Shown: in pieces, positions 37,986 through 47,869 of the stretch
Position numbering within the stretch: the first letter of the stretch is position 1
Layout of the letters: each line of letters starts with the position of its first letter
From: a bacterium
GTDB taxonomy: Bacteria > Patescibacteriota > Microgenomatia > UBA10105 > UBA927
Assembly (NCBI GenBank): GCA_021817785.1
Contig: JAKAFY010000010.1
Coordinates: 1-52,766, forward strand
Length of the DNA: 52,766 nucleotides
Direction: 5' to 3'
Notes under the pieces: model-generated
The model's database searches: none
What the model saw: only the letters and a program-made list of their open reading frames with translations
What the model was told of the DNA's origin: nothing
Made by a program: the position numbers and the translations under genes

Positions 37986-38865
37986 TGAGTGTAGGTTTTT
38001 CTATGGATATTTCGGTATATTCCGCGCCGATGTCAGATAGCTCTGTCAGTAATTTCGCGACGTCATGTTCTTTAACCTCAATAATGACAAACCGGTCATT
38101 GGCGGACACGGGGAGTTTATGCGTTGTACAGTACGCGATGGTCCGCTTCTGCCCGTCTTTCATCATGAGGTGTACCTTGGTAGACTTCAGTTTCTTTGTG
38201 AGTCCCTCGGGGGTATCTTCGGCAATTATACTGCCATGATTCATAAATATAACGCGGTCACAGAGTTCTTCAATCTCCGCCATGTTGTGGGAAGTCAGAA
38301 GCATCGTGGTTTGGTATTCTTTGCGCGATGATTTAATAAATTGCCGCACGCGATCCGCTATATCCGGATCCAGTGAACTCGTCGGTTCGTCGAGAAGCGC
38401 TAGTTTCGGCTGATTGATAAACGCCTTCGCAAGATTCAGACGTGCGACATTTCCCGATGATAAATCTCCCGCAAGCATGTTACGTATATCGGTGAGCTGA
38501 AATGTTTCAAGCATTTCTTCAACTTTCTTTTTTGCATCAGGCACTTCATACATGAGTGCAAATACATAGAGATGTTCCCACGCAGTTAAACGCCAGGGAG
38601 CCCGTACGTAGGCAGAAGAATAATTAATTTGTGTAAGTATGTCCTCCCGGTGCTTGGCAAAATCCATGTCAAACATGCGGATAGTGCCGGATGTCGGGGT
38701 GATGATGCCGAGCATCATGGCGAGCGTCGTCGTTTTGCCGGCGCCGTTGGGACCCAACAACCCGACGATCTCCCCCTCCCGTATGGAAAAGGAAATGCCG
38801 TTCACTGCGGAAAACGCGCCGAAGGTCTTGGTAAGATTTCGGACGTCTACAATCGTCTGTGTCAT
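37951..38865 (-). CDS. ABC transporter ATP-binding protein
   Basis: ORF 37951..38952; start MTQTIVDVRNLTKTFG; GLLGPNGAGKTTTLAMMLG, LSSGNVARLNLAKAFINQPKLALLDEPTSSLDPD. Confidence 0.93.
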   Translation of the reverse strand: MTQTIVDVRNLTKTFGAFSAVNGISFSIREGEIVGLLGPNGAGKTTTLAMMLGIITPTSGTIRMFDMDFAKHREDILTQINYSSAYVRAPWRLTAWEHLYVFALMYEVPDAKKKVEEMLETFQLTDIRNMLAGDLSSGNVARLNLAKAFINQPKLALLDEPTSSLDPDIADRVRQFIKSSRKEYQTTMLLTSHNMAEIEELCDRVIFMNHGSIIAEDTPEGLTKKLKSTKVHLMMKDGQKRTIAYCTTHKLPVSANDRFVIIEVKEHDVAKLLTELSDIGAEYTEISIEKPTLNDYFIEEARDH

Positions 38866-38911
38866 GGATAACTCAGTATACCGCGTTTTCTTTGGGGCGA
38901 GAAGATTGCGT

Positions 38912-39436
38912 TTAGGACACCAGAAAGGTGTAAATGTGGTGTCTGGAATCACTGCGGACCGCTTTCCAGTTCGGAAAAATAAAACTATTGGATACGACCA
39001 GGGAGCCTGGTTTCAGTTCCTTGCCGAGTTTATGCGAAAATTCCTCCATACGCCACGGGATAAGGTACACAAATACGAGGTTGGCGGCCGATACGTCGGC
39101 GCGCCAGAGATCCCCCCACACGACCGTGATCTTGCCCCGGTAGGGCGAAAAGAATGCGCGGATCCTGGTATACCATACCAAATACGGATTAATCTCTATT
39201 CCCACTGCCCTGGCGCCTTTTGCCGCTGCCGCAAACAGTACCCTACCGTCTCCTGAACCCACGTCATAGACGGTCATGCCGGGTTTGATGCACGCTTCCT
39301 TGATCATGGCATCGACTGCCGTAGTCGATGACGGTACAAACGGCCCGCCGGTAAAAAACGCGATGCATAAAAATATGATAAATGCACCAAACAGAAGTTC
39401 GAGCAATGTAATCAGGATAAAGAGAAGAAGCGGCAT
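38912..39436 (-). CDS. Membrane-anchored SAM-dependent methyltransferase-like protein
   Basis: 174 aa; N-terminal TM then KPGMTVYDVGSGDGRVLFAAAAKGARAVGIEINPYLVWYTR. Confidence 0.75.
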   Translation of the reverse strand: MPLLLFILITLLELLFGAFIIFLCIAFFTGGPFVPSSTTAVDAMIKEACIKPGMTVYDVGSGDGRVLFAAAAKGARAVGIEINPYLVWYTRIRAFFSPYRGKITVVWGDLWRADVSAANLVFVYLIPWRMEEFSHKLGKELKPGSLVVSNSFIFPNWKAVRSDSRHHIYTFLVS

Positions 39437-39445
39437 ACCAAAATT

Positions 39446-40081
39446 TTATTTGATGCGCTCGGCAATAACAAGCAGCCGTTCATAACTGGTGCCCGGCGGC
39501 CAGCACGTCATCAGGGTGACGGTTTCTTCACCAACATTATTTTCCGTAAGGAAGCGGACGTCCGTCGGTTTTACCGTATACGTGGCGGTCACGGCATACA
39601 GATATCGCTCATTGTGATAATACACGATGATGCGGTCGTCTTTTTCCATCTTGGTTAAGAGGTAAAAAACCGAATTATACCGGGATGCCTCATAGAAATT
39701 TACCGATGAATGGGAAAACAAAAATATATTGCCTCCCTTGCCCGGTATGCCGGTGCCGCGGGCTTGGGCGACTCCTTTGGTCAGGGCGCGCTGATACGCG
39801 ATCGGATCAAACGGGTTTACATCGGCTATAACGTGCGCATTTGCGCCGATTTTCGGGATGACGATGCCGTACGTGCGGTCAACAGGCTCGATCGGACGCT
39901 GCTTTGTACTGTTGTTTGGGACGATATGTTTCAGATCGTAGCCCAGTTCGACCAAAAGAACGGGCCAAAATGTAGATGCCGCAATGTACACGCCGATAGC
40001 CATGAAGACAAGTCCGATGGCGGCAATGGGAGACGTTGTATTACGCTTCGGTTTGGTTTTTGCGGCGCGTCCAGATGGCAT
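39446..40081 (-). CDS. Sortase (class D/E-like)
   Basis: ORF 39446..40114, start MPSGRAAKTKPKRN; GIVIPKIGANAHVI, GGNIFLFSHSS, TLMTCWPPGTSYERLLVIAER. Confidence 0.88.
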   Translation of the reverse strand: MPSGRAAKTKPKRNTTSPIAAIGLVFMAIGVYIAASTFWPVLLVELGYDLKHIVPNNSTKQRPIEPVDRTYGIVIPKIGANAHVIADVNPFDPIAYQRALTKGVAQARGTGIPGKGGNIFLFSHSSVNFYEASRYNSVFYLLTKMEKDDRIIVYYHNERYLYAVTATYTVKPTDVRFLTENNVGEETVTLMTCWPPGTSYERLLVIAERIK

Positions 40082-40995
40082 AGAGAAGAGCTCCCACGAG
40101 AAGTATACCACCACCGATAAGCATATTGCGCACGGTTGTGCCGGGTTTAACCGTAGGTTTTACCGTGACCGTCTCCGCGCTGGGAGACGATAATCCTTCT
40201 ACCTGTCCGCCTTCTCCCGAAGATCCCGTAGAGCCGTTCGTTGCGCCCAGGACATTGCCGTTGGTGGAAGAAACGGGGATGGCTCCTTGCGCCGGTTGGC
40301 CGGTCGGATTGATGACCGTGAGTGAGTTTACGTCGTCCCCAATAAGGGCGGAACCGTTTCCTGCATTATCGAAGGCGCGGACCGCATAATAATATGTTTT
40401 GTTGCAGTCGGGAGCGGTGTCGGTGACGTCGTGGATTTCATTGCTTCCTGCAAATACTGTTTGGGTGCGGGATCCGCTGTCGGCGGTAAACGGCACGCTG
40501 TCCGAACGGTATATTTCCACTTTCACGGTCTTGCCGCTGTCGTCTGCGGTTTTGAAATGTATGCCGTATTGGCAGCTGCCGATACGCGTTTTGTTGTAGT
40601 CCCGCACGTCTCCCGGACCACTGGTGTTGTAGGTTACAGTAACGGTTTCCTCCGCATGATCGCCTCCGGCATCTGCCGTGACTTTAAACGCGTATGTCCC
40701 GTTGGTAGTTACGATACTCGAACCCGTAGAACACACGCCGCTGTTGCCGCCGTCTGCGAGCGTCTGATCGGTTCCCATTTGGGTAAATGAGCCTTCTCCT
40801 GGCGCTTGTTTCAAGCATTTTACAGTGATCGTGCGCCCCAACAGATCCAGGGAAACGAAATGAATCGGGAAATCATTCTGGTTTGTAGGGGTTTTCGGCT
40901 GTTCCACCCGTACGCTCACATTGGCCGCATATACCGGCGCGCTGAATGCAAGTGCCGCGAATATACTGATAATAAATGTCGCTAATTTACGCATG
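40041..40995 (-). CDS. Secreted, TM-anchored protein with fibronectin-III-like region
   Basis: ORF 40041..41180; start MRKLATFIISIFAALAFSAPVYAANVSVRVEQ; C-terminal TM + RRKNQTEA; start overlaps adhesin stop by 9 nt. Confidence 0.75.
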
Positions 40996-43900
40996 GTACC
41001 TCCGTCCGATGAAAACACATCCCAGTCCTGTGATAAAGAGAAGTCCGGCAAGAGCCAGCCACAGTTCATTGGCTCCCGTCGCTGGAAGTTCTGTCGACGC
41101 ACCCAATACTTCTCCTTCATGTTTGTTGAGTGTGCCGCCGTTTTGCTGTTCTTTGACGACATTGACGCTCGTGCCTGCATACGTGTCGCTTACGAAGCCG
41201 GGCTCTACGGCATTTGCCGTGACGCTCATGGCATCGCCGCTGGTGCAGGATGCTTCGGACTTACATCCATACGCTAACGCCAGATCTTTGTACAGGCCCG
41301 GTTTCTGATCCGCACTGATGTCGGCAATATACGTAAGCGTGACCGTTTCTCCGATAGCCATGGTTCCCAAGCTCCAGATGCCCGGAGAGGCGTAGATGTG
41401 GGTGAGTGCTCCGGCAAGGGCGCCTCGCACCGAAGAGACCGCGGAAGCGGATCCTGCGCGGTAGGTGAACCCTTTGGACGGCAGATCCACGACCTGCACG
41501 TTATATGCAGCGCTTTGGGTGGCCGTCACGGTCAAAGTAAACGTCACATTGCCGCCCGGAGACTGGTCACCTACGGCATTGTTTGTCTTCGTGATGGTCA
41601 GGATCGGGTTTTGTATTTTGTTGCATAGCGTAATTTCCGTCGTTTCGCCGTAGCTTACGTCCAGATTGGTCGGAAGGGTTGTGTATTCCGGATCGTTGCA
41701 GCTGAAATCACTTCCCTCGTAGTCGGGATTTCCGTAAAACCAGCCGGTAAAGGTATAGCCGTCTTTATGGCTTTCGTACACGTTGTAGCTGCCGGTTCCG
41801 AGTGTCTGCCCCTCGCCCATCGTGTACGGCACTGTCTCGCCGTCGGTTCCCCAGGTAAAGTCCGTAGAGTCAAAGGTGCTGTAGTCTCCGGTTCCCGTCG
41901 TATCCTGCAGCTTGTGTACCGTAAGGACTCCGGTGTCACGCGCGTTACACAGGGTGTAGTCTGATGCCCCATCCGGTCCGACGTTTACGGAAATCGGCAA
42001 CGTACTATATTGCTCACCCTTGGGAAGATTGGTGCAGCTATACTGCTCATCCGAATTTGTGGGATACCAGCCGACGAAATGATATCCGGACGGACTGTTT
42101 TCGGAAACGCTATGCTGGCCAGGAACTACGCTACTGTCGGTAGAGCCCATCGCATAGGAGCCATTTCCATCCAGAGTCCAGGTAAATGCACCCGGATCTG
42201 CGGATACAAATGTTCCGTTTCCGGTAAGGTCGACGCTTTTGTGTACCGTAATGGAACCGAAGTGCTGACTATTGGTACACGTTACATTGAGCGTTTCGCC
42301 GCTTGCTACCGATACCGTGGCTCCGGAGAACGTATCTCCTGCCGTGCCGGCATCACATCCTATGAAGTCATAGTGATCGTTTGTGGTTTCCGAAATGCTG
42401 TGTACACCGGGGGTGACTTCATAATCATGTGATTGCCCGTCCGTAAGGGATGCGCTATCCGTGCTGCCGCTGACGCTAAACGAAAACGACGTAGAGGTGT
42501 CGGTGGTCGGTTCCCCATACGGGTCAACGACGTCTTTGGTGACCACGATGTGTGCATTTTTATAGTTACCGATATAACAATTAATCGTGGATCCGGCCGT
42601 AACGTCTACAAGATACCCGTTTCCATCGTAGCCGACTTGAGTATCTCCGTTATAGCAGCGGATGTTGGATTGGATCCATCCGGTTTTAAGCTGTTCGGAC
42701 AATGAATATTCATCCGGTACCACGTTGGTAAACGTGGTGGTGCCATCGGTACCCGTCGTCTGCGTGGTAACCCCCAAGGTTATATCCCACCCGCTTAATC
42801 CGGTCTCCGCGTAATTCATGCCGCCGTCGGCATTGGAATCTTCGTATTTTGTGACGATGACGGTGGCAAGCTTTGTGTTATCAAAGGTACACGTCACGGT
42901 ACTGCCGTAGGTCACATGTATGGCAGATGGCGTATTATCCCCGGTGCACGTTGCGCCGGTGAGGTCCCATCCATTGAGCGCCGTTTCGGATACGCTGTAG
43001 GTGCCGGTAGGTACATCATCAAATTGCTGTGAGCCTGTGTTTTCTGATGTCGTGATCGCAAAACTGGCAGGTACCGTGCCACCCCCCGTTGTGGTGAAGT
43101 CAAACGTAGCGTCGCCTCCGGTAGTATGTTTCACAATTTTGAGTGTTCCGGTGTCCCGCGTATTGGTAAACGTGCAGGATTGTCCTGCCGTCGTGACGGT
43201 AACATCTGAGGGGTTTGCATCGCTACAATCGCCAGTTGCGGACGTCCAGTGATAGTCGGTAGGTACGGTTTCGGAAACCGAGTAGCTACCGGTCGGAAGA
43301 TTCGTAAACGTAACGTCACCTTTTGCATCCGTAGATCCGCTGGCAGTGCTGGTGCCGGAAATACCAAATGCCACGTTGCTCATCGGATTGCCGAGCTGGT
43401 CTACCTTATGGATCGTGAGGCTGCCCACATTGCGGTGATTCGTAAAGGTACAGGTGGTTCCCACTGATCCGTTAGGGATGGTGACTGATCCGGAGCTGCC
43501 ATCGGTATTATCCGTACAGTCCGTGCCGGTAACGCTATACAGGGTATAGTTGGATCCGTGAATACCACTTTCGGTAATGGTATGGGCAACATTGGTCGTG
43601 ACTTGTCCAAAATCTACGTTGCCATTGACGTCCGCCGCAACAGCATCGGCCCCATCCAAACTGAAACTCCAGTCAGTTAACGGCGACTTATCATCGACCA
43701 CCTTCACCACGTTCAGGTCCGCCGTATTTCTCGTGTTTGTTATGGTGCAGGTGCCTCCCTGCTTGGTGACTGTAAGTGCGACAACATCATTGGTTAATGA
43801 ACAGGCTCCAGATGCGGATGTAAGTGTGTAATTATCCGGTCCGGACTCGGTAACGGTATAGCTTCCTGTATCATACGTTTTGGTATCACCGCTGACAGCA

Positions 43901-46263
43901 GTTCCGTTTCCGGAAATCGTAAATGTCCAGTCACCCGGAACGGATGTTCCTCCGCGTACATTTTTAAGAAACGCTATATCCCCCTGATCTCTGGTGTTGG
44001 TTATCGTACAGGATGCACTGTCTCCATTATTTGTTATAGTCATTGCAGTATCACACGTTGTGTTTGTCTGTGTATAGTTTGTGGCAGTGGCCGTTTCACT
44101 TGCTGTATATGAACCCATTGGTACGCTCGTAAATACAGCGTCACCATTGGTATTCGCACATACTTGTCCATTGCCGGGATCAGGTGAAAGCGTAAAACAG
44201 AAATTTGAGAACGCAACTGACGTACCTACAATTGTTTTATGTACGGTAATCGTCCCCGATATCGGAGAATCAGTGATTGTACAGTTTGTCGTTTGCCCTG
44301 CGCTTACGGATACATCAGTACATGTCGAAGCTGACTGATAATATCCGGATGGTTCGGTAGCGACAGCAGTATATTGATCGGGCGAAAGGTTAGAAAATGT
44401 CGCATCGCCACTGCTATTCGTAGTTTGAACAAGATTGCCTGGGGTTACGGTAATAGTAATGTTGTTATTGGAATGTTGATCGGTAAATGTTTTGTGAACA
44501 ACGAGCGTGCCCGTTGTAGGAAGCAGTTTATTTCCAAAGTTTTGATTTGTGGATGTTGGTGTCGTAGCGCTAATTACTAATGGACCCTGGGTTAAACCAG
44601 TCGGATACGTTTTTGTCCAGCCTGACTGCTGTACCTCTCCGACGTAATACGTTCCAGGAGTAACACTAAAGGAATAGTTTCCACTTGCGTCAGTGGTGGT
44701 TGTTTGCAGAACGCTTGAGCAAGATGAATCGCTGCAGAGATTTATGGTCCAACCGCTCAATTTAGGTTCGTTGTCATACGACCCGTTTCCATTCGTATCA
44801 TTCCATTTATATCCGGATATTACTCCTGCTATCACTCCGCTTGGGTTAATTTGTAATGTTCCTCCCCCACCTAAATCAATCGCGCTAGAAATATTTGGGC
44901 TATCATCTACATTCGTTTGCAAGGATGCTCCAGGCCAGGAATGGGCGCCCAAACAACTGCTGATAGCCCCCGGAACTGACATGTGAAGTCCCCAATAAAA
45001 TACTGCGGTCGTAGCGGTGGCGGTGAATTTCACCTGAACGTATCGTCTATTGCCGCTCGTCACAGGCGCATTAACGTTCGTAACGTTAGCTCCTACTGTA
45101 TAAAAATTTCCATGACCCTCCGGAAATGCGTTATCTGCGGTTGGAGAGCCGGATATAAAAGTGGGTGACCTGCTGGTGTTATATTGTGCCAAGTAATCAA
45201 AACCGCAGTAGTTGTGACCACTCTGTGACATAAAGTAGTCATAGTAAATATTAAATCCATACGTTCCTCCAGAGGTTAGGTTTTGAATTGTCCAATAATG
45301 AGGAACAACCTCGCCTTCAAAATATTGTGAATTAGAACTTTGAAGTGCGCCATTTTGCCAATTTGCAGGTGATTTATCAGACCAATGCTCATAGTCGGCA
45401 TGACTCGGGTCACCTGAGCCATCCGTAAACGTCGTAGTTGCGATGACGGTGTCTCCGTCTTTGACGGCGACTTGGTAGTTTGGGCGGTAATTGCCGTCTA
45501 ATTGGTATGCGTAGATAAACGTACCGTTTTCATCGGTTTTTATTTCCGTTTCAAAATCAACAGCAGGTGTATCGGACGACGTGATGATTAGTTTATACGC
45601 GTGATGCGCTATAAATCCATTTCCGGTAATAAGTGCCGTATCGGTTGGGGCATAGTCTGCTTTGTTTGTGGTAAGTGTGGCGCTTGAGGTATTTACGGAA
45701 GTTAAATCGAGAGTGGCTGCCTGCGCATTGTTTACTATAGATGTTTCCAAATGGCCCTGACTAGTAGGTTGAACCGGAGTAGCGGTAGGAGTGGGAGTTG
45801 CGGATACGCCGTCCAGAATTTGTCCCTGCTGTTGCTCTTGGGTAGTGGGAGGAGCGGGAGGTCCAGTCGGCTGATTGGCAGTAGGATTCGGCGTACTGGT
45901 GACCGTGATGTCCGGTGTGGCGGTCTGTGTAGCAATGTCCGTAGGAGTCGGCATAAGCGTCACGCTTGGGGTAGCTGCCGATGTGTCTGTGGCTGTAGGT
46001 GTGGCGATCACATCCGGTGTTGGGCTAAGCGTTGTCGTATCCGTGGGTGCCGGACTGGCAGACGGTGTAGACATTTCCGTAGGTGTCGGTGTAGCGGTAT
46101 CTGCGGGAGTGGGAGCTACGGTATCCGTCGGTGTCGGGGTTGCTGTCGGGGTTGCTTCTTGTGCAAAGACGTGAGGGGTCACCGTTTGAAGGGCCGGAAT
46201 AAGCGGTTGAACAAACATCACTATACTCGAGAGTATAGATAACAATACACGAGCCCGTTTCAT
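40987..46263 (-). CDS. Giant surface adhesin with SpaA/Cna-B-type repeats and LPXTG anchor
   Basis: ORF 40987..46338; signal peptide MKRARVLLSILSSIVMFVQPLIPALQTVTPHVFA, P/T-rich region, many CTITNTRDxGxLxVxK repeats, C-term ELPATGANELWLALAGLLFITGLGCVFIGRRYHA. Confidence 0.92.
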   Translation of the reverse strand: MKRARVLLSILSSIVMFVQPLIPALQTVTPHVFAQEATPTATPTPTDTVAPTPADTATPTPTEMSTPSASPAPTDTTTLSPTPDVIATPTATDTSAATPSVTLMPTPTDIATQTATPDITVTSTPNPTANQPTGPPAPPTTQEQQQGQILDGVSATPTPTATPVQPTSQGHLETSIVNNAQAATLDLTSVNTSSATLTTNKADYAPTDTALITGNGFIAHHAYKLIITSSDTPAVDFETEIKTDENGTFIYAYQLDGNYRPNYQVAVKDGDTVIATTTFTDGSGDPSHADYEHWSDKSPANWQNGALQSSNSQYFEGEVVPHYWTIQNLTSGGTYGFNIYYDYFMSQSGHNYCGFDYLAQYNTSRSPTFISGSPTADNAFPEGHGNFYTVGANVTNVNAPVTSGNRRYVQVKFTATATTAVFYWGLHMSVPGAISSCLGAHSWPGASLQTNVDDSPNISSAIDLGGGGTLQINPSGVIAGVISGYKWNDTNGNGSYDNEPKLSGWTINLCSDSSCSSVLQTTTTDASGNYSFSVTPGTYYVGEVQQSGWTKTYPTGLTQGPLVISATTPTSTNQNFGNKLLPTTGTLVVHKTFTDQHSNNNITITVTPGNLVQTTNSSGDATFSNLSPDQYTAVATEPSGYYQSASTCTDVSVSAGQTTNCTITDSPISGTITVHKTIVGTSVAFSNFCFTLSPDPGNGQVCANTNGDAVFTSVPMGSYTASETATATNYTQTNTTCDTAMTITNNGDSASCTITNTRDQGDIAFLKNVRGGTSVPGDWTFTISGNGTAVSGDTKTYDTGSYTVTESGPDNYTLTSASGACSLTNDVVALTVTKQGGTCTITNTRNTADLNVVKVVDDKSPLTDWSFSLDGADAVAADVNGNVDFGQVTTNVAHTITESGIHGSNYTLYSVTGTDCTDNTDGSSGSVTIPNGSVGTTCTFTNHRNVGSLTIHKVDQLGNPMSNVAFGISGTSTASGSTDAKGDVTFTNLPTGSYSVSETVPTDYHWTSATGDCSDANPSDVTVTTAGQSCTFTNTRDTGTLKIVKHTTGGDATFDFTTTGGGTVPASFAITTSENTGSQQFDDVPTGTYSVSETALNGWDLTGATCTGDNTPSAIHVTYGSTVTCTFDNTKLATVIVTKYEDSNADGGMNYAETGLSGWDITLGVTTQTTGTDGTTTFTNVVPDEYSLSEQLKTGWIQSNIRCYNGDTQVGYDGNGYLVDVTAGSTINCYIGNYKNAHIVVTKDVVDPYGEPTTDTSTSFSFSVSGSTDSASLTDGQSHDYEVTPGVHSISETTNDHYDFIGCDAGTAGDTFSGATVSVASGETLNVTCTNSQHFGSITVHKSVDLTGNGTFVSADPGAFTWTLDGNGSYAMGSTDSSVVPGQHSVSENSPSGYHFVGWYPTNSDEQYSCTNLPKGEQYSTLPISVNVGPDGASDYTLCNARDTGVLTVHKLQDTTGTGDYSTFDSTDFTWGTDGETVPYTMGEGQTLGTGSYNVYESHKDGYTFTGWFYGNPDYEGSDFSCNDPEYTTLPTNLDVSYGETTEITLCNKIQNPILTITKTNNAVGDQSPGGNVTFTLTVTATQSAAYNVQVVDLPSKGFTYRAGSASAVSSVRGALAGALTHIYASPGIWSLGTMAIGETVTLTYIADISADQKPGLYKDLALAYGCKSEASCTSGDAMSVTANAVEPGFVSDTYAGTSVNVVKEQQNGGTLNKHEGEVLGASTELPATGANELWLALAGLLFITGLGCVFIGRRYHA

Positions 46264-46414
46264 AAATATAACCAAAAATAATTTCAACGAGTTGGGCAGC
46301 TCCGTATGGATTGTATGCCCTAAATCCCATAATGTCAAACACGAGATCTCTAGTGTATTGCAATTGTAATGTGTATCACTTTATCTGCCTGGAGACTGGT
46401 ATGACGACGCCATC

Positions 46415-46443
46415 AAAAAGCCCTCCATGTTGGAGGGCTTTTT
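46415..46443. terminator. Intrinsic terminator (bidirectional-looking)
   Basis: AAAAAGCCCTCCATGTTGGAGGGCTTTTT. Confidence 0.85.
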
Positions 46444-46466
46444 GTGTATATATGCGTATAACGATA

Positions 46467-46901
46467 TTACCAATCGCGTCCGCCGCGGTCATCCCCGCCG
46501 CCGCCGAAATCCCGGCCGCCACGATGTCCACCTCCACCGCCTCGGTGACCGCCACCTCCGCCGCCTCGGTTATACCCGCCTCCACCTCCACCGCCTCGGT
46601 AGCCACCGCCACCACCACCGAAGGACCGTCCGCCACCACCGCCCGTGCGGGGTTCCATGGGACGCGCTTCGTTGACGACGATCGCACGACCGTCCAGCGT
46701 TTTACCGTTTAATTCGGCAATCGCTTTCTGGGCTTCCTCATCTGAGGACATTTCTACGAACCCGAATCCGCGGGATTTACCCGTGAATTTATCGGTGAGC
46801 ACTGTCGCCGATACAACCGTTCCTGCGGTTGCGAAAAAATCCTTTAAACTGTCATTCGTAGTATCCCACGAAAGACTCCCGACAAATAGTTTAGCTGCCA
46901 T
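46467..46901 (-). CDS. RRM RNA-binding protein with glycine-rich tail
   Basis: MAAKLFVGSLSWDTTNDSLKDFF...SRGFGFVEMSSDEEAQKAI + GGGGGYRGGGG tail. Confidence 0.93.
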   Translation of the reverse strand: MAAKLFVGSLSWDTTNDSLKDFFATAGTVVSATVLTDKFTGKSRGFGFVEMSSDEEAQKAIAELNGKTLDGRAIVVNEARPMEPRTGGGGGRSFGGGGGGYRGGGGGGGYNRGGGGGGHRGGGGGHRGGRDFGGGGDDRGGRDW

Positions 46902-46957
46902 AGTGGCTAGCCTCCCTTCACAAAATATTTTATACCTGTATGGTAGGTGTCGAACTG

Positions 46958-47031
46958 TGGGCGTACAGGGATTCGAACCCCGGACCTTTGCAATGTGAAT
47001 GCAACGCTCTAACCAACTGAGCTATGCGCCC
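46958..47031 (-). tRNA. tRNA-Val (CAC)
   Basis: GGGCGCATAGCTCAGTTGGTTAGAGCGTTGCATTCACATTGCAAAGGTCCGGGGTTCGAATCCCTGTACGCCCA. Confidence 0.93.
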
Positions 47032-47226
47032 CCTATTTTTTTTTGGACATTCCTCCTGGAAGAATATCCCAGCGATTTTTCCTATATGTGCCGCGAACTA
47101 TTTACCCCAACACGTTACATTCGCGACAATAGTAATTGTCCCATGTGCACTACCCGACTGCACCGATACCCCTGAGGCAGTCTTCATTATTATATAGGAA
47201 ATACTTCTGAGGGAAAACGGCATACA

Positions 47227-47823
47227 TTACCCAGCTGCAGTAGCAATCGACCGTTCGTTGGAGAGCCCGAAGGTGGTCCCGTGTTTTTTATACATACCCC
47301 AATAGCCCATTTTCTTTTTGCGTGCGTGAAACGTACTCAACCAGCTTCTGCTGTCTTCGATCTGTTGGCGAAGCACGGCGATAAATGACCGCAGCTGCTC
47401 ATAAAAGTTCATGTGGTAGATACCCGGATTGACCGGTTCCTCGCTGATGGCGGCCTGGACGTCCGTGTGCAGATTCTTCAGGGATTTTGCAAGTTCTTTG
47501 AGTTCCTTGCGGATAGCATCGATCTGCTGGCGCGTTTGTGCTTCCAACTCAGTCACGTTGGGTCGGGGCGCTACTTCGATGCGCGGACGTGCGACGGCTG
47601 CAGGCTGTGCTTCTGGCTGTGGGGTACCAAATTCGATAACCTGGTTCGGTTCCAGATCGCCGGATTTCGGAGCGCCTCCCAACAGAGACGTCAGGATGTC
47701 CGAGCCTATTTTGGCGACTTCGTGCGTGGTTTGCGTGCCTATACCGGACGGGATGGACCCCAGAGCCTCGAGGAGGTTGTCATTTTTGTACGAACCGATT
47801 TGTTTCTTTGCTCCCTGTGTCAT
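47227..47823 (-). CDS. Hypothetical protein (possibly DUF5660-type)
   Basis: 198 aa; central coiled coil and C-terminal 'SWLSTFHARKKKMGYWGMYKKHGTTFGLSNERSIATAAG'; family recalled, not verified. Confidence 0.6.
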   Translation of the reverse strand: MTQGAKKQIGSYKNDNLLEALGSIPSGIGTQTTHEVAKIGSDILTSLLGGAPKSGDLEPNQVIEFGTPQPEAQPAAVARPRIEVAPRPNVTELEAQTRQQIDAIRKELKELAKSLKNLHTDVQAAISEEPVNPGIYHMNFYEQLRSFIAVLRQQIEDSRSWLSTFHARKKKMGYWGMYKKHGTTFGLSNERSIATAAG

Positions 47824-47869
47824 GGTGGCCGGATTATACTACAGGTCAGGCTAAATTACAAAATACACC

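Noticed and set aside
45735-46242. Plus-strand ORFs 45751..46242 and 45875..46174
   Set aside because: Antisense translations of the repetitive P/T-rich stalk of the adhesin; low-complexity artefacts.
46427-46712. ORFs antisense or overlapping to the RRM gene (46376..46687, 46427..46675, 46311..46712)
   Set aside because: Low-complexity frames produced by the glycine-rich tail coding sequence of the RRM protein.
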